Source of the DNA: Candidatus Bathyarchaeota archaeon
GTDB taxonomy: Archaea; Thermoproteota; Bathyarchaeia; 40CM-2-53-6; RBG-13-38-9
Length of the DNA: 9,034 nucleotides
Direction of reading: 5' to 3'
Assembly (NCBI GenBank): GCA_023144075.1
Contig: JAGLGJ010000038.1
Location: forward strand, 1 to 9,034
Below, in pieces: positions 1 through 6,973 of this stretch. A program made the translations under genes and the position numbers. Each line of letters opens with the position of its first letter. Position 1 is the stretch's first letter. The notes below the pieces were generated by a model. The model saw only the letters and a list, made by a program, of their open reading frames with translations, did not search any database and had not been told where the DNA came from.

Positions 1-576
1 ATGGGTTGTACTACAAAAGAGACAAAAGCAGCTCAACATCTTGCGAGTCGAGTAATACTCCATGCAAAAGAGTGTAATGGTTGTGGGAAGTGTGTTGATG
101 CATGTCCGTTTAATGCTTTAAAGATCGAGAATGGAAAACATGTCAAGATATTATCTCGATGTATGTCATGTAATAGTTGTTTTTTTGCATGCACAGAAGG
201 AGCACTACATCTACCACGAGGTGGAAAGACGAGATTCCAGGTTAATTTAGCTCATGCGGCTAAAGCAATTGTAGATCGGTTTGATCAAGACAAAATTGTA
301 TACATCAATTTTCTTCAAGATATCACAAAACTATGTGACTGTTGTACGCCTTCAGGAGCTCCATTAGTTCAGGATATTGGAATATTGGGTGGAAAAGATC
401 CTGTTGCAGTAGACAAAGCGTCGATAGATCTGATTGATAAAGCGCCGAGATTTAAGAGAAATTTAGCCAAGATACATGGTGATCTTTTAGGCAGTATTAA
501 CGGGACTAATAGTCTTATACATTTAAAGACTGCATCCAAGCTTGGTGTGGGTACCTTACGGTATAGTTTGAAATGA
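1..576 (+). CDS. DUF362 iron-sulfur protein, C-terminal part (5' end outside window)
   Basis: This is the C-terminal 191 residues of a DUF362-family protein carrying a ferredoxin-like domain. The first visible residues, MGCTTKETKAAQH, match the family's internal LGMGC..R.GK..H segment that normally follows a long N-terminal DUF362 region. The ATG at base 1 is therefore probably an internal Met and roughly 180 residues are missing upstream. Two 4Fe-4S motifs are visible: C25-x2-C28-x2-C31-x3-C35-P and C54-x2-C57-x2-C60-x3-C64. They are followed by YINF (101-104), a CDCC cluster (112-115) and the DIGILGGKDPVAVDKAS segment (125-141) typical of the family C-terminus. The second cluster has T65 where Pro is usual. 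The family is thought to act in cytoplasmic redox or electron transfer; the exact reaction is unknown. The gene ends in TGA and converges on the DUF72 gene 44 bases away. Family assignment is firm, function is not. Confidence 0.88.
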   Translation: MGCTTKETKAAQHLASRVILHAKECNGCGKCVDACPFNALKIENGKHVKILSRCMSCNSCFFACTEGALHLPRGGKTRFQVNLAHAAKAIVDRFDQDKIVYINFLQDITKLCDCCTPSGAPLVQDIGILGGKDPVAVDKASIDLIDKAPRFKRNLAKIHGDLLGSINGTNSLIHLKTASKLGVGTLRYSLK

Positions 577-620
577 TTTCTTGGATATGCGATGAAAAGT
601 AATTAAGTCTATACTATATC

Positions 621-1493
621 TTAGAATTCGTCTAGAGTTAAATTCTTAATTTTAGTTCTTTCAAAATATTTTTTAATATTTTGTTTGATTTTGTTTTGTT
701 CGGATGTAATAATTCCTAACATTTCGAGGACTTCCAGACAGTTCTCAGGTGCATAGCCATGATAATGATTGTTAAAGTATCCATATACTTTTTCTACTTT
801 TGTTGATGTGTCTTTTATTTTTGGGATCCATGGTTCAAGTTCCTGTTTTTCATAATGATAGTTGTACCATGGTTTTGTTCCGTGACCATGCCACCTGAGG
901 TAGGTAAAATCTGATGTTATATGAATTTCCGGTGGAAGGAGTGGTTCATCTACCACTGTGTATGCTATTTGATATTTGCGAAGAAGTTTCCATGTTTCAT
1001 CTTTCATCCAAGATAGATCTCTAAATTCTATTGCAAATCTGAAATCTGAAGGCAATATTCTAAAAAATTTCTCCAATTCATTCGGTTCATAATCGAAACT
1101 TGGAGGAAGCTGTATCAATATGCAACCCAGTTTGTTGGTAATCTGTAGAGGCTCCATGAGTTCAGTAAATTTCTGAAGCGCATCTTCTGTACCTTGAGTT
1201 ATATCAAGTCTTTTTTCATGAGTTATTAATTTGGGAAGTTTTGCTGAAAATATGAATCCCTCTGGTGAATATTTACTCCATCCCATAACAGTGCCTTTTG
1301 AAGGGTATGCATAGAATGTGGAGTCAATTTCGACTGTTGGAAAAATTTTGGTGTAAGCTTTCAGCATACTTTTTTCTTGCTTTTCATAGAATGGACCTAC
1401 CCATTCTTTATAGCTCCATCCACATGTTCCTAGAGATATTTTATCATGAAGAGACTCCAGAATTTTCACCCGACACTGATCGTAATAATTCAA
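621..1493 (-). CDS. DUF72 family protein (classic form); start uncertain, possible frameshift
   Basis: This is a DUF72 (COG1801) protein, a TIM-barrel-like family of unknown biochemical role. Family motifs run in order: GTCGWSYKEWVG (22-33), EIDSTFYAYPS (55-65), IQLPPSF (127-133), FAIEFRDLSW (153-162), YLRWHGHG (198-205) and YGYFNNHYHGYAPENCLE (237-254). A charged tail of about 35 residues follows. In the open frame the only starts are TTG at 1493 and GTG at 1469. Neither has a visible ribosome binding site, and both lie inside the end of the upstream DUF72 gene. The family normally begins just before the GTxGW motif. An ATG at 1447-1445 forms an ATGA overlap with the upstream stop and has GGAG seven bases ahead, but it is one base out of frame. 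One extra A in the run at 1442-1439 would give MIKISLGTCGW, a 275-residue protein. The listed span is the full open frame, so the 5' end should be treated as provisional. Confidence 0.88.
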   Translation of the reverse strand: MNYYDQCRVKILESLHDKISLGTCGWSYKEWVGPFYEKQEKSMLKAYTKIFPTVEIDSTFYAYPSKGTVMGWSKYSPEGFIFSAKLPKLITHEKRLDITQGTEDALQKFTELMEPLQITNKLGCILIQLPPSFDYEPNELEKFFRILPSDFRFAIEFRDLSWMKDETWKLLRKYQIAYTVVDEPLLPPEIHITSDFTYLRWHGHGTKPWYNYHYEKQELEPWIPKIKDTSTKVEKVYGYFNNHYHGYAPENCLEVLEMLGIITSEQNKIKQNIKKYFERTKIKNLTLDEF

Positions 1494-2394
1494 TGACTTG
1501 ATTTACATTTTGAAACTCTCTGGATGGAAGCTTTTGTAAAAATTCTATTGCGCGAACCCTTTTTTCTTGAGTATAATCGAATAATTTCCATCCATGGTAT
1601 TTAATTAATTGTTCTTTTGTAGCTGGGAAGATATTGCCTTCTTTCAGAATCTCCCTAAGTGAAGATAATCCGGTAGTTTTTGTAATACTTGGGAATTTTC
1701 CAGTTTGTTTATAGATTTTGAATCTTCCAGCATCTCTATACATGCGTTGACTATGAAAACTTAGAACAACTTTCTTATACTTGCCAGTTTTGGCTCGTAT
1801 ATCGATTTCTTTGAGCTCTTGATCAGTAGGTTGATAGATATTCTTCTCACCTTTTCCAAAAAGTCTTGAGTATAAAATATCCGATTTGTATGCTGGAAGT
1901 TCACCTTTCAATAAGTCAACAGAGTTAATTATATTGTATTCTTGCATATTTTTCAATAATTCTCTGGGATAGGTTGAAACTTTTGTTCCACGTGTCTCTA
2001 ATGCAATTCTTAATTTGTTTAATTCTATAGATGATAATAGATCACGAAAATTTTCTATCACATCTTTGGTTATTTCAAGAGAAGCGGGTGTCTGTAACAA
2101 AAGTATTTCAGCTTGAAGAATTTCACATATTTTTTTCATTTCTTCAAGTCTTTTCAGATTTTCTTTTGTTCGTTGTAATTTATATTGGTGAGTTATCGAT
2201 CTATGAGCTCTAACCGTAAATTGAAAATCTTCAGGGACAATATTTCTCCACTTTTCTATTTGATTTGTAGACGGAATTTCATAGAATGTTGAATTTACTT
2301 CAACAAAATTGTAAATTCTAGAGTATGCTTCCAAAGATTTGATGCCAGGAATTTGGAAGTATGCCCATCCACCTGTTCCAATAAGATACTCCAT
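1444..2394 (-). CDS. Divergent DUF72 family protein with DUF2795-like C-terminal tail
   Basis: This is a second DUF72 protein of 316 residues, well diverged from its neighbour. The N-terminal GTGGWAYF (6-13), VEVNSTFYEIPS (31-42) and LLLQTP (98-103) mark the family. The YFNN..GYAP segment of the classic form is replaced by a different conserved-looking stretch, LSFHSQRMYRDAGRF (211-225). The last 60 or so residues, from about 253 to 304, read PATKEQLI...AIEFLQKLPSREFQNVNQVIELL. This resembles the small DUF2795 domain (PAT+E.L ... L..LP.R.F.s...V). The fusion is my inference from pattern memory. The ATG at 2394 is preceded by AAGGA (2405-2401 on this strand) with six-base spacing, so this start is well supported. 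The gene sits 47 bases after truD and overlaps the next DUF72 gene, suggesting co-transcription and translational coupling. The pair may act together, but no function is known. Confidence 0.85.
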   Translation of the reverse strand: MEYLIGTGGWAYFQIPGIKSLEAYSRIYNFVEVNSTFYEIPSTNQIEKWRNIVPEDFQFTVRAHRSITHQYKLQRTKENLKRLEEMKKICEILQAEILLLQTPASLEITKDVIENFRDLLSSIELNKLRIALETRGTKVSTYPRELLKNMQEYNIINSVDLLKGELPAYKSDILYSRLFGKGEKNIYQPTDQELKEIDIRAKTGKYKKVVLSFHSQRMYRDAGRFKIYKQTGKFPSITKTTGLSSLREILKEGNIFPATKEQLIKYHGWKLFDYTQEKRVRAIEFLQKLPSREFQNVNQVIELLRSVSGENSGVSS

Positions 2395-2400
2395 TAATAG

Positions 2401-2405
2401 TCCTT
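2401..2405 (-). promoter_or_regulatory. Shine-Dalgarno site of the divergent DUF72 gene
   Basis: AAGGA lies six bases ahead of the ATG at 2394 on the minus strand. It supports that start and suggests translation of this gene independent of truD. Confidence 0.6.
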
Positions 2406-2441
2406 ATTATATAGTCAACTTTAGAATTTCTAATTTATCTT

Positions 2442-3494
2442 TTACTCGTCATTTTTCATGAATTCTCGAAGTACTATTGTTGCAAATGCCCCTTTAGGGA
2501 GAAAGAATTCAACTAACAAATCTTGATTTTCCAAACTCACATTTAGGTCAGGAATAAGGAGTCTACCGAGTCTTCGTGTTCCTTTAATTTTTAAATAATC
2601 GAATTGTTGAAGAGTAATTCCAGCTTCGTTTAGTATCTCCTCTTCAAGTTTTCCAGCCGGTCCTGTAGCGTCCCACATCTTTGAGCCAAATATTGGTGAT
2701 GTAAAACTGATCTCATGATTTTCATAACGTAATTGTTCCTTTTGTGGATCCTCAACTTGAAACAAACCACCAGTTGAATACTTCTTTGCAATATCTCCCA
2801 TCAAAATAAGATAGTAATTGTCTGATTCCAGTCTATTAGCTAAGTAACGATTACATAGATAGCCTTGATAGCTGGAGATTAAAAAACGTCTTAACCATGG
2901 GTCTATACCTAAGTTTTTTCCTTGAATGATTTTAACTCCTTTTTGTATATTTTCCCCATCAAAGCCGAAACGTTGTGGTCCAAAAAAGTTTGGAACACCA
3001 TTTTTTTTTAGATGTTCAGCAATCTCTTGAGCATATTCCAAGGATTTTGTAGCATTTAGATTCGTATTTGTTACCTTGATAGTAAAACGGTTGCCTAGAA
3101 GATGTCCTGGTTTAAGTTTATTTCTATGTAATTTTGCCCAATTAATAGTCACAGGTAAATGACCTTTAATCTGTTTGACTGTATCATTGATAGAATCATT
3201 ATCGACATTACCGAGTAATACACTGAAGGTCTGTGTAGTACGTGCATGTTTATCCTTTAAACCAGCGTAGCCAATGTCGCTGTTTGGACAGTTAAATATG
3301 ACAGCAAGTTTTTCTTGTATTTCTTTTGTTGTCAAGCCTTCTTTCGTTATATTGATGTATAGATGTGCTCCCTCGCCGTTAGGTTCGTATAGTGGTATCT
3401 CCTCAACTATGAAATGTCCAGGTGTCAACCGTAACCGTCCACCGACACCAGGTAAATCCTTAGTCATATATGGCAAGTCTAGATTGATTTCCAT
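2442..3494 (-). CDS. truD: tRNA pseudouridine(13) synthase TruD
   Basis: TruD converts uridine 13 of certain tRNAs to pseudouridine in the cytoplasm. The catalytic motif YAGLKDKHARTTQ is present, with the nucleophilic aspartate at D81. The NRF motif of the family is at 135-137. The GVPNFFGPQRFG segment (166-177) opens the TRUD domain insert. RRLGRLLIP (307-315) and the closing LPKGAFATIVLRE (332-344) are also typical. At 350 residues it is about the length of E. coli TruD, whereas archaeal TruD proteins as I recall them are usually longer. The opening LPYMTKDLPGVGGRLRLTPGHF also reads like bacterial forms. The ATG at 3494 follows the glycosyltransferase stop by 15 bases, with only a weak GTGAG eleven bases upstream, so coupled translation is likely. 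The catalytic core is complete and the enzyme should be active. Confidence 0.95.
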   Translation of the reverse strand: MEINLDLPYMTKDLPGVGGRLRLTPGHFIVEEIPLYEPNGEGAHLYINITKEGLTTKEIQEKLAVIFNCPNSDIGYAGLKDKHARTTQTFSVLLGNVDNDSINDTVKQIKGHLPVTINWAKLHRNKLKPGHLLGNRFTIKVTNTNLNATKSLEYAQEIAEHLKKNGVPNFFGPQRFGFDGENIQKGVKIIQGKNLGIDPWLRRFLISSYQGYLCNRYLANRLESDNYYLILMGDIAKKYSTGGLFQVEDPQKEQLRYENHEISFTSPIFGSKMWDATGPAGKLEEEILNEAGITLQQFDYLKIKGTRRLGRLLIPDLNVSLENQDLLVEFFLPKGAFATIVLREFMKNDE

Positions 3495-3509
3495 GTTTTA
3501 ATGCGCTCA

Positions 3510-4196
3510 CTAAACGAAATATCTCAAAAGAAATTTGGGTCTGAAACCCAAGTAATTCATAATATTAGCCAGTACGAATGCAATGGTTAGCTTCAATTTT
3601 CCTTCTTTTATGAATCTTCTTGGTGAGGTAATTATATTACGTTTTATTTGAATGAGTTTTCCATATCTCTTAGCTTTTCTACAGAGCTCGACATCTTCAA
3701 GGAATAGAATGTTATCGTATCCACCAATTTTCTGGAAAATGTCTTTTCTGAGAAATATTCCATAATCTCCAAAAAAAATTTTGGATATACTTGATCGTAA
3801 ATATCCAAATGTATTCAAAAATCTTAGAAATACGTCTTCATTTGAAAATTTATGAATAAATGCTCCACCAACAATTTTTCTATCTAGAATATTCTTCTCA
3901 ATGAGACCAATGGAGTCATTTGGTATAGACGAATCTACATGGAGAAACAAAAGAATGTTCCCAATCGCCTCCTCTACACCTTTATTCATTTGATTTGCAC
4001 GGCCCCGTTCAGTTTTGAATAGTTTAACATTTTTAGGAAATTTGTGCAGGTTATTTTCGATCTCTTGAACAGTTCCATCTAAACTTCCTCCATCAACAAG
4101 AATAAGCTCAAAATTTCCATAGAGCAGTTTTAAGTTCTCAAGGAAAGGTTTGACATAATTCTTTTCGTTTAGTAGCGGAGTAACTATAGAGATCAA
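3510..4196 (-). CDS. Family 2 glycosyltransferase, TIGR04283 type
   Basis: This 228-residue GT-A glycosyltransferase should transfer a sugar from a nucleotide-sugar donor; the acceptor is unknown. Visible motifs are ISIVTPLLNE at the N-terminus, LVDGGSLDGT (33-42), TERGRANQMNKG (62-73), LFLHVDS (83-89; D88 in the metal-binding position), GDYGIFLRKDIF (143-154), FLEDVELCRK (165-174) and SPRRF (191-195). The combination GRxxQMN, FLHxDS, GDxGIF, EDVEL and SPRR is the signature of the TIGR04283 group, which databases label as arsenosugar biosynthesis glycosyltransferase. No other arsenosugar gene is seen here, so that substrate should not be assumed. A hydrophobic stretch at 203-216 may touch the membrane. 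Translation starts at TTG (4196), since an in-frame TAG lies two codons upstream and the protein begins at the usual family position. It is the first gene of the minus-strand cluster. Confidence 0.88.
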   Translation of the reverse strand: MISIVTPLLNEKNYVKPFLENLKLLYGNFELILVDGGSLDGTVQEIENNLHKFPKNVKLFKTERGRANQMNKGVEEAIGNILLFLHVDSSIPNDSIGLIEKNILDRKIVGGAFIHKFSNEDVFLRFLNTFGYLRSSISKIFFGDYGIFLRKDIFQKIGGYDNILFLEDVELCRKAKRYGKLIQIKRNIITSPRRFIKEGKLKLTIAFVLANIMNYLGFRPKFLLRYFV

Positions 4197-4358
4197 TTTC
4201 TAAAACCTAATTCATGTTTCCCCTAAATTCTTCTTTGAAATAGTAAGATAATGTAAGTTTTTTCTATATTGAATAAAAGATGTATTATTTAATCAAAGCT
4301 AAGTCAATTTTTTTCGAAATCTATAATTTGGTTATCAGTCACTTAATTTTACTCAATC

Positions 4359-4366
4359 TTTTATAG
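4359..4366 (+). promoter_or_regulatory. Candidate archaeal TATA box for the ECHDC3-like gene
   Basis: TTTTATAG lies about 35 bases ahead of the ATG at 4398. A start site about 25 bases downstream would give a leader of roughly 10 bases, in keeping with short archaeal leaders. The surrounding divergent gap (4197-4397) is very AT-rich and should also contain the glycosyltransferase promoter on the other strand, for which I see no clear box. Confidence 0.45.
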
Positions 4367-4397
4367 AGTATTATTGATTGAACTCTTGGGGATTATA

Positions 4398-5174
4398 ATG
4401 GAAGATCAGCCGATTAAATTTGAAAGAAGAGGCAGCGTTGCTCTTTTAACACTTAATCGACCTCGAGTATTGAATGCAATAAATGAACCTATGATCGATG
4501 CGTTACTTGATAGATTCGAGGAGATTGAAAATACAGATGAATTAGGTGCCGTTGTGATCGAAGGAACTGGTAAAATATTCTGTAGTGGTCACGACTTGAA
4601 AGAATTGATGGCGGCAAACCCTCTCCAAAGGAGGGCGCTGCTAACAAAATCAGTAAAAGTTTGGGAAGAAATTGTGAAAATGAGTAAACCCGTAATCGCT
4701 GCAGTGCATAGCTACGCGACAGCTGCTGGATGTGGCCTTGTTGCAGCGTGTGATTTAGTTGTAGCATCTGAAGATGCAGTATTCCAGACTCCAGGAGTCA
4801 ATATTGGTATTTTCTGTATGACTCCCATGATACCTTTACAAAGAGCCATCGGACAAAAGAAGGCGATGGAAATGTTGATCACAGCCGATCCAATTAATGT
4901 TAAGGAAGCTGAAAGGTTCGGTTTGGTGAATAAGATCGTACCAAATGGCAAACATGTTGAGGGTGCTATAGAATTTGCTGAGAAGATTACTGGAAACAGT
5001 AGATTGGCCTACAACATTGGGAAACCAGCCTTCTATACGATGGGCGAGATGGACTATGTCAAAGCACTTCATTATGCTAAAGATCTATTTACACTCGCAT
5101 CAACATCTGAAGATACAGAGGAAGGAATGAAAGCTGTTTTAGAGAAGAGAAATCCAGTATGGAAGAATAGATGA
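4398..5174 (+). CDS. Enoyl-CoA hydratase/isomerase family protein, ECHDC3-like
   Basis: This is a crotonase-fold protein of 258 residues, expected to bind an acyl-CoA thioester in the cytoplasm. The N-terminal VALLTLNRP (14-22), the oxyanion-hole segment FCSGHDLKEL (61-70), the second one YATAAGCGLVAACDLVVAS (106-124) and TPGVNIGIFCMTP (131-143) define it. The SGHDLKEL and PGVN.G.FC.TP signatures point to the ECHDC3 subgroup. At the positions of the two catalytic glutamates of classical enoyl-CoA hydratase (GGGCE and PEI) it has G113 and G133, so ordinary enoyl hydration is unlikely. Isomerase, hydrolase or other chemistry is possible. I chose ATG 4398 over an in-frame TTG at 4374: GGGGA (4388-4392) precedes it by five bases, a TATA-like box lies at a fitting distance, and MEDQPIKFERRG is a normal family start. 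It stands alone on this strand, convergent with the COG1237 gene. Confidence 0.9.
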   Translation: MEDQPIKFERRGSVALLTLNRPRVLNAINEPMIDALLDRFEEIENTDELGAVVIEGTGKIFCSGHDLKELMAANPLQRRALLTKSVKVWEEIVKMSKPVIAAVHSYATAAGCGLVAACDLVVASEDAVFQTPGVNIGIFCMTPMIPLQRAIGQKKAMEMLITADPINVKEAERFGLVNKIVPNGKHVEGAIEFAEKITGNSRLAYNIGKPAFYTMGEMDYVKALHYAKDLFTLASTSEDTEEGMKAVLEKRNPVWKNR

Positions 5175-5195
5175 ATATTAAACTGAAGAGTCTCA

Positions 5196-5214
5196 AAGAA
5201 TTTTAAAAATTCTT
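5196..5214. terminator. AT-rich hairpin between convergent genes
   Basis: AAGAATTTT and AAAATTCTT form a perfect nine-base inverted repeat around a single A. In RNA it would fold as about seven pairs with a small loop. It lies in the 98-base gap between two facing stop codons. A two-way terminator or RNA 3'-end structure is plausible, but the stem is nearly all A-T and therefore weak. Confidence 0.4.
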
Positions 5215-5272
5215 CATACTAACCAAGATATGATATTATTAGCTTGTACACTAAAAATTGAGAAAAGTGGAT

Positions 5273-6217
5273 CTAAAAAGTGTATTTTGTTCCTACAGCA
5301 TTTTGAACATAGGATTCGGGCATCTCTTGATATATCTTGTTGATTGCTTTCCATCCGGTACAATGAGAAGGAACAATCATGCTAGGCTCGAATTTCTTTA
5401 ACTCAGCTATAGTCCTATCAATTATTGGTTCGAACGCTTTTCCTGTAAGATGAAAACCACCCATTACAGCATGAATTTTCGTATCAGTTAATTCTTTCAA
5501 GTATTTCACGGTGTTTATTATTCCAGCATGTGCACAACCGGAGATTATAACAAGCCCCTTTCCTTTCACATTGAGAACTATCGACATATCATCTTTGATT
5601 TGCGGATCTTTTTCCAGTCTTCCTTCAACTTCAACATAAGAGATAGGTAATCCTTTTTCGAAATCTGTAACTCTGGGGATCTCTCCTGAGACAAGCATCA
5701 GGTTTTCAGCCATTAGATAAGGCTCAGTAATTTCTATGATTTTGGCTCCTGCATCAATAAGCTCCTGTTTATCTAGACCTGGAAGGCGTACTCGAGAGCC
5801 GTTAGGAAATATCGCCCACCGCTTAACAAAAGCAGATTGATGAAATACAACTGGTATGTCCTTTTTTGATAATTTTTTCAAGACATTCATTAGACCTGCA
5901 GTGTGGTCTACATGGCCATGAGTTATTACTATGGACTCAACCTGGTTAAGATCTATCTCCATTCGGTCTGCATTGATCAGAACACCGTCAGCAGTCACAC
6001 CAGTATCTACTAATATTGAATGTTCAATGTTTCCTTTTGTAACTTTAACTAATATAGAGAATCCATGTTCCGCAAGTGGTGCCGGTCTCATCTCCTCATT
6101 CTTACCAAACGGGGATCTCTCAACTCCTTCTGATCCGGCCATGAGGATATCAGTAAAATTATCCATGAGATTTCTGACTTCTAGTCTATCAACTTCTATT
6201 AAGTCCACTTTATTCAT
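5273..6217 (-). CDS. COG1237 metallo-beta-lactamase-fold protein (dihydropterin-RFAP synthase-like)
   Basis: This 314-residue metallo-beta-lactamase-fold protein carries the metal motif THGHVDHTAGL with H100, H102, D104 and H105. Later ligand positions are SGCAHAGIINT (H230), VMGGFHL (H256) and IVPSHCTGW (H285). This layout, with CAHAG and GGFHL, is that of COG1237. That group includes the Methanocaldococcus MJ0301 enzyme, which joins 7,8-dihydropterin to ribofuranosylaminobenzene phosphate in the methanopterin pathway. Many members lie outside that pathway and are simply called MBL-fold hydrolases, and no other pterin gene is visible here, so the substrate is open. The HGHVDHTAG motif and all expected histidines are intact. 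The ATG at 6217 has GAGGGG nine bases upstream (6232-6227 on this strand). A TATA-like TTATTATAT sits further up, so the start is well supported. It is divergent from the rhomboid gene. Confidence 0.88.
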   Translation of the reverse strand: MNKVDLIEVDRLEVRNLMDNFTDILMAGSEGVERSPFGKNEEMRPAPLAEHGFSILVKVTKGNIEHSILVDTGVTADGVLINADRMEIDLNQVESIVITHGHVDHTAGLMNVLKKLSKKDIPVVFHQSAFVKRWAIFPNGSRVRLPGLDKQELIDAGAKIIEITEPYLMAENLMLVSGEIPRVTDFEKGLPISYVEVEGRLEKDPQIKDDMSIVLNVKGKGLVIISGCAHAGIINTVKYLKELTDTKIHAVMGGFHLTGKAFEPIIDRTIAELKKFEPSMIVPSHCTGWKAINKIYQEMPESYVQNAVGTKYTF

Positions 6218-6226
6218 ATGAACCGG

Positions 6227-6232
6227 CCCCTC
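6227..6232 (-). promoter_or_regulatory. Shine-Dalgarno site of the COG1237 gene
   Basis: GAGGGG on the minus strand is nine bases ahead of the ATG at 6217 and supports that start. Confidence 0.5.
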
Positions 6233-6250
6233 TGAGCGTATCTTACCCGA

Positions 6251-6269
6251 ATATAATAACTCTTAAAGG
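6251..6269. promoter_or_regulatory. Divergent promoter region for COG1237 and rhomboid genes
   Basis: The 92-base gap between the two divergent genes holds an AT block. On the minus strand GTTATTATAT (6260-6251) lies about 35-40 bases ahead of the COG1237 ATG. On the plus strand CTTAAAGG (6262-6269) lies about 40 bases ahead of the rhomboid TTG. Both are at distances that suit archaeal TATA boxes. The assignment rests on spacing and composition only. Confidence 0.35.
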
Positions 6270-6309
6270 ATGTTACTGTAATTTCTTGAAATGATGTGTT
6301 GAGATATAA

Positions 6310-6900
6310 TTGATTCATATTCCTAAATGGACTTTAATATTCATCATTGTATGCGTCATAGCTTTTGTCTTACAGAACATCACTGATTCCTGGATCTATC
6401 TTGCTTTCTTCCCAGCTTTTGCATTCGAAGCGCCTTGGATGTTTATTACATCAATATTTCTTCATGCAAATTTCGAACATTTATTCTTTAATATGATCGC
6501 GTTATTCTTCTTCGGTTCAAGTCTTGAGAACAGGATCGGAAAACGCCTATTTTTCATGCTTTTTTTCACATCAGGAATTGTTGGCAACATTGGATATTTT
6601 TTTACCAGTACTAATCCATATACTCCAGCCATCGGGGCCTCTGGTGCAGTCTATGGTATAATGGGTGCTTTAGCAACTCTGGCGCCATTCATGATGGTTT
6701 ACATATATGGATTCTTGCCTTTACCGATGATAGCTGCTGCGATTCTTTGGGCAGTAATGGATCTTGCAGGTCTTTTTACTCCATCTGGGATCGCTCATGG
6801 AGCTCATTTGGGTGGAATGTTCTTCGGTGTAGCCTTTGCTCTATATTATCGAAGTTTTTTGGCGCGTAGACGTACTTGGCAAATTCGATACGAATACTGA
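6310..6900 (+). CDS. Rhomboid family intramembrane serine protease
   Basis: This 196-residue integral membrane protease should cleave transmembrane substrates within the bilayer. The catalytic serine is S111 in GASGAVYGIMG. The partner histidine is H166 in AHGAHLGGMFFG. The oxyanion-side motif HANFEHLFFNM supplies H57 and N61, which correspond to E. coli GlpG H150 and N154. About six hydrophobic helices can be seen (roughly 8-25, 43-70, 78-98, 109-130, 133-155 and 165-181). A short basic tail, RSFLARRRTWQIR, follows and should be cytoplasmic. There are no extra domains, so this is the minimal six-helix form. Translation begins at TTG 6310: an in-frame TAA directly precedes it, the first helix starts a few residues in, and the next Met lies within the core. 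The preceding ribosome site is weak (GAGAT). The macro-domain gene follows on the same strand. Confidence 0.93.
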   Translation: MIHIPKWTLIFIIVCVIAFVLQNITDSWIYLAFFPAFAFEAPWMFITSIFLHANFEHLFFNMIALFFFGSSLENRIGKRLFFMLFFTSGIVGNIGYFFTSTNPYTPAIGASGAVYGIMGALATLAPFMMVYIYGFLPLPMIAAAILWAVMDLAGLFTPSGIAHGAHLGGMFFGVAFALYYRSFLARRRTWQIRYEY

Positions 6901-6973
6901 AGAATTTATTAAAAAAGGTCATACAAAATTTTGAAATGAATAATTGGAAATTTGTTTAGGGTTTGATGAAGAG

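Noticed and set aside
577..620. Possible terminator in the gap between the DUF362 and DUF72 genes.
   Set aside because: No inverted repeat or clear T run is visible in these 44 bases.
2401..2414. TATATAATA just upstream of the divergent DUF72 gene as its TATA box.
   Set aside because: It lies only about 10-20 bases ahead of the ATG, too close for an archaeal TATA box, and it overlaps the ribosome binding site. The gene is more likely in the truD operon.
4489..5072. Minus-strand open frames within the ECHDC3-like gene.
   Set aside because: They lie antisense to a fully conserved protein, have no recognisable domains and overlap each other. They are frame shadows.
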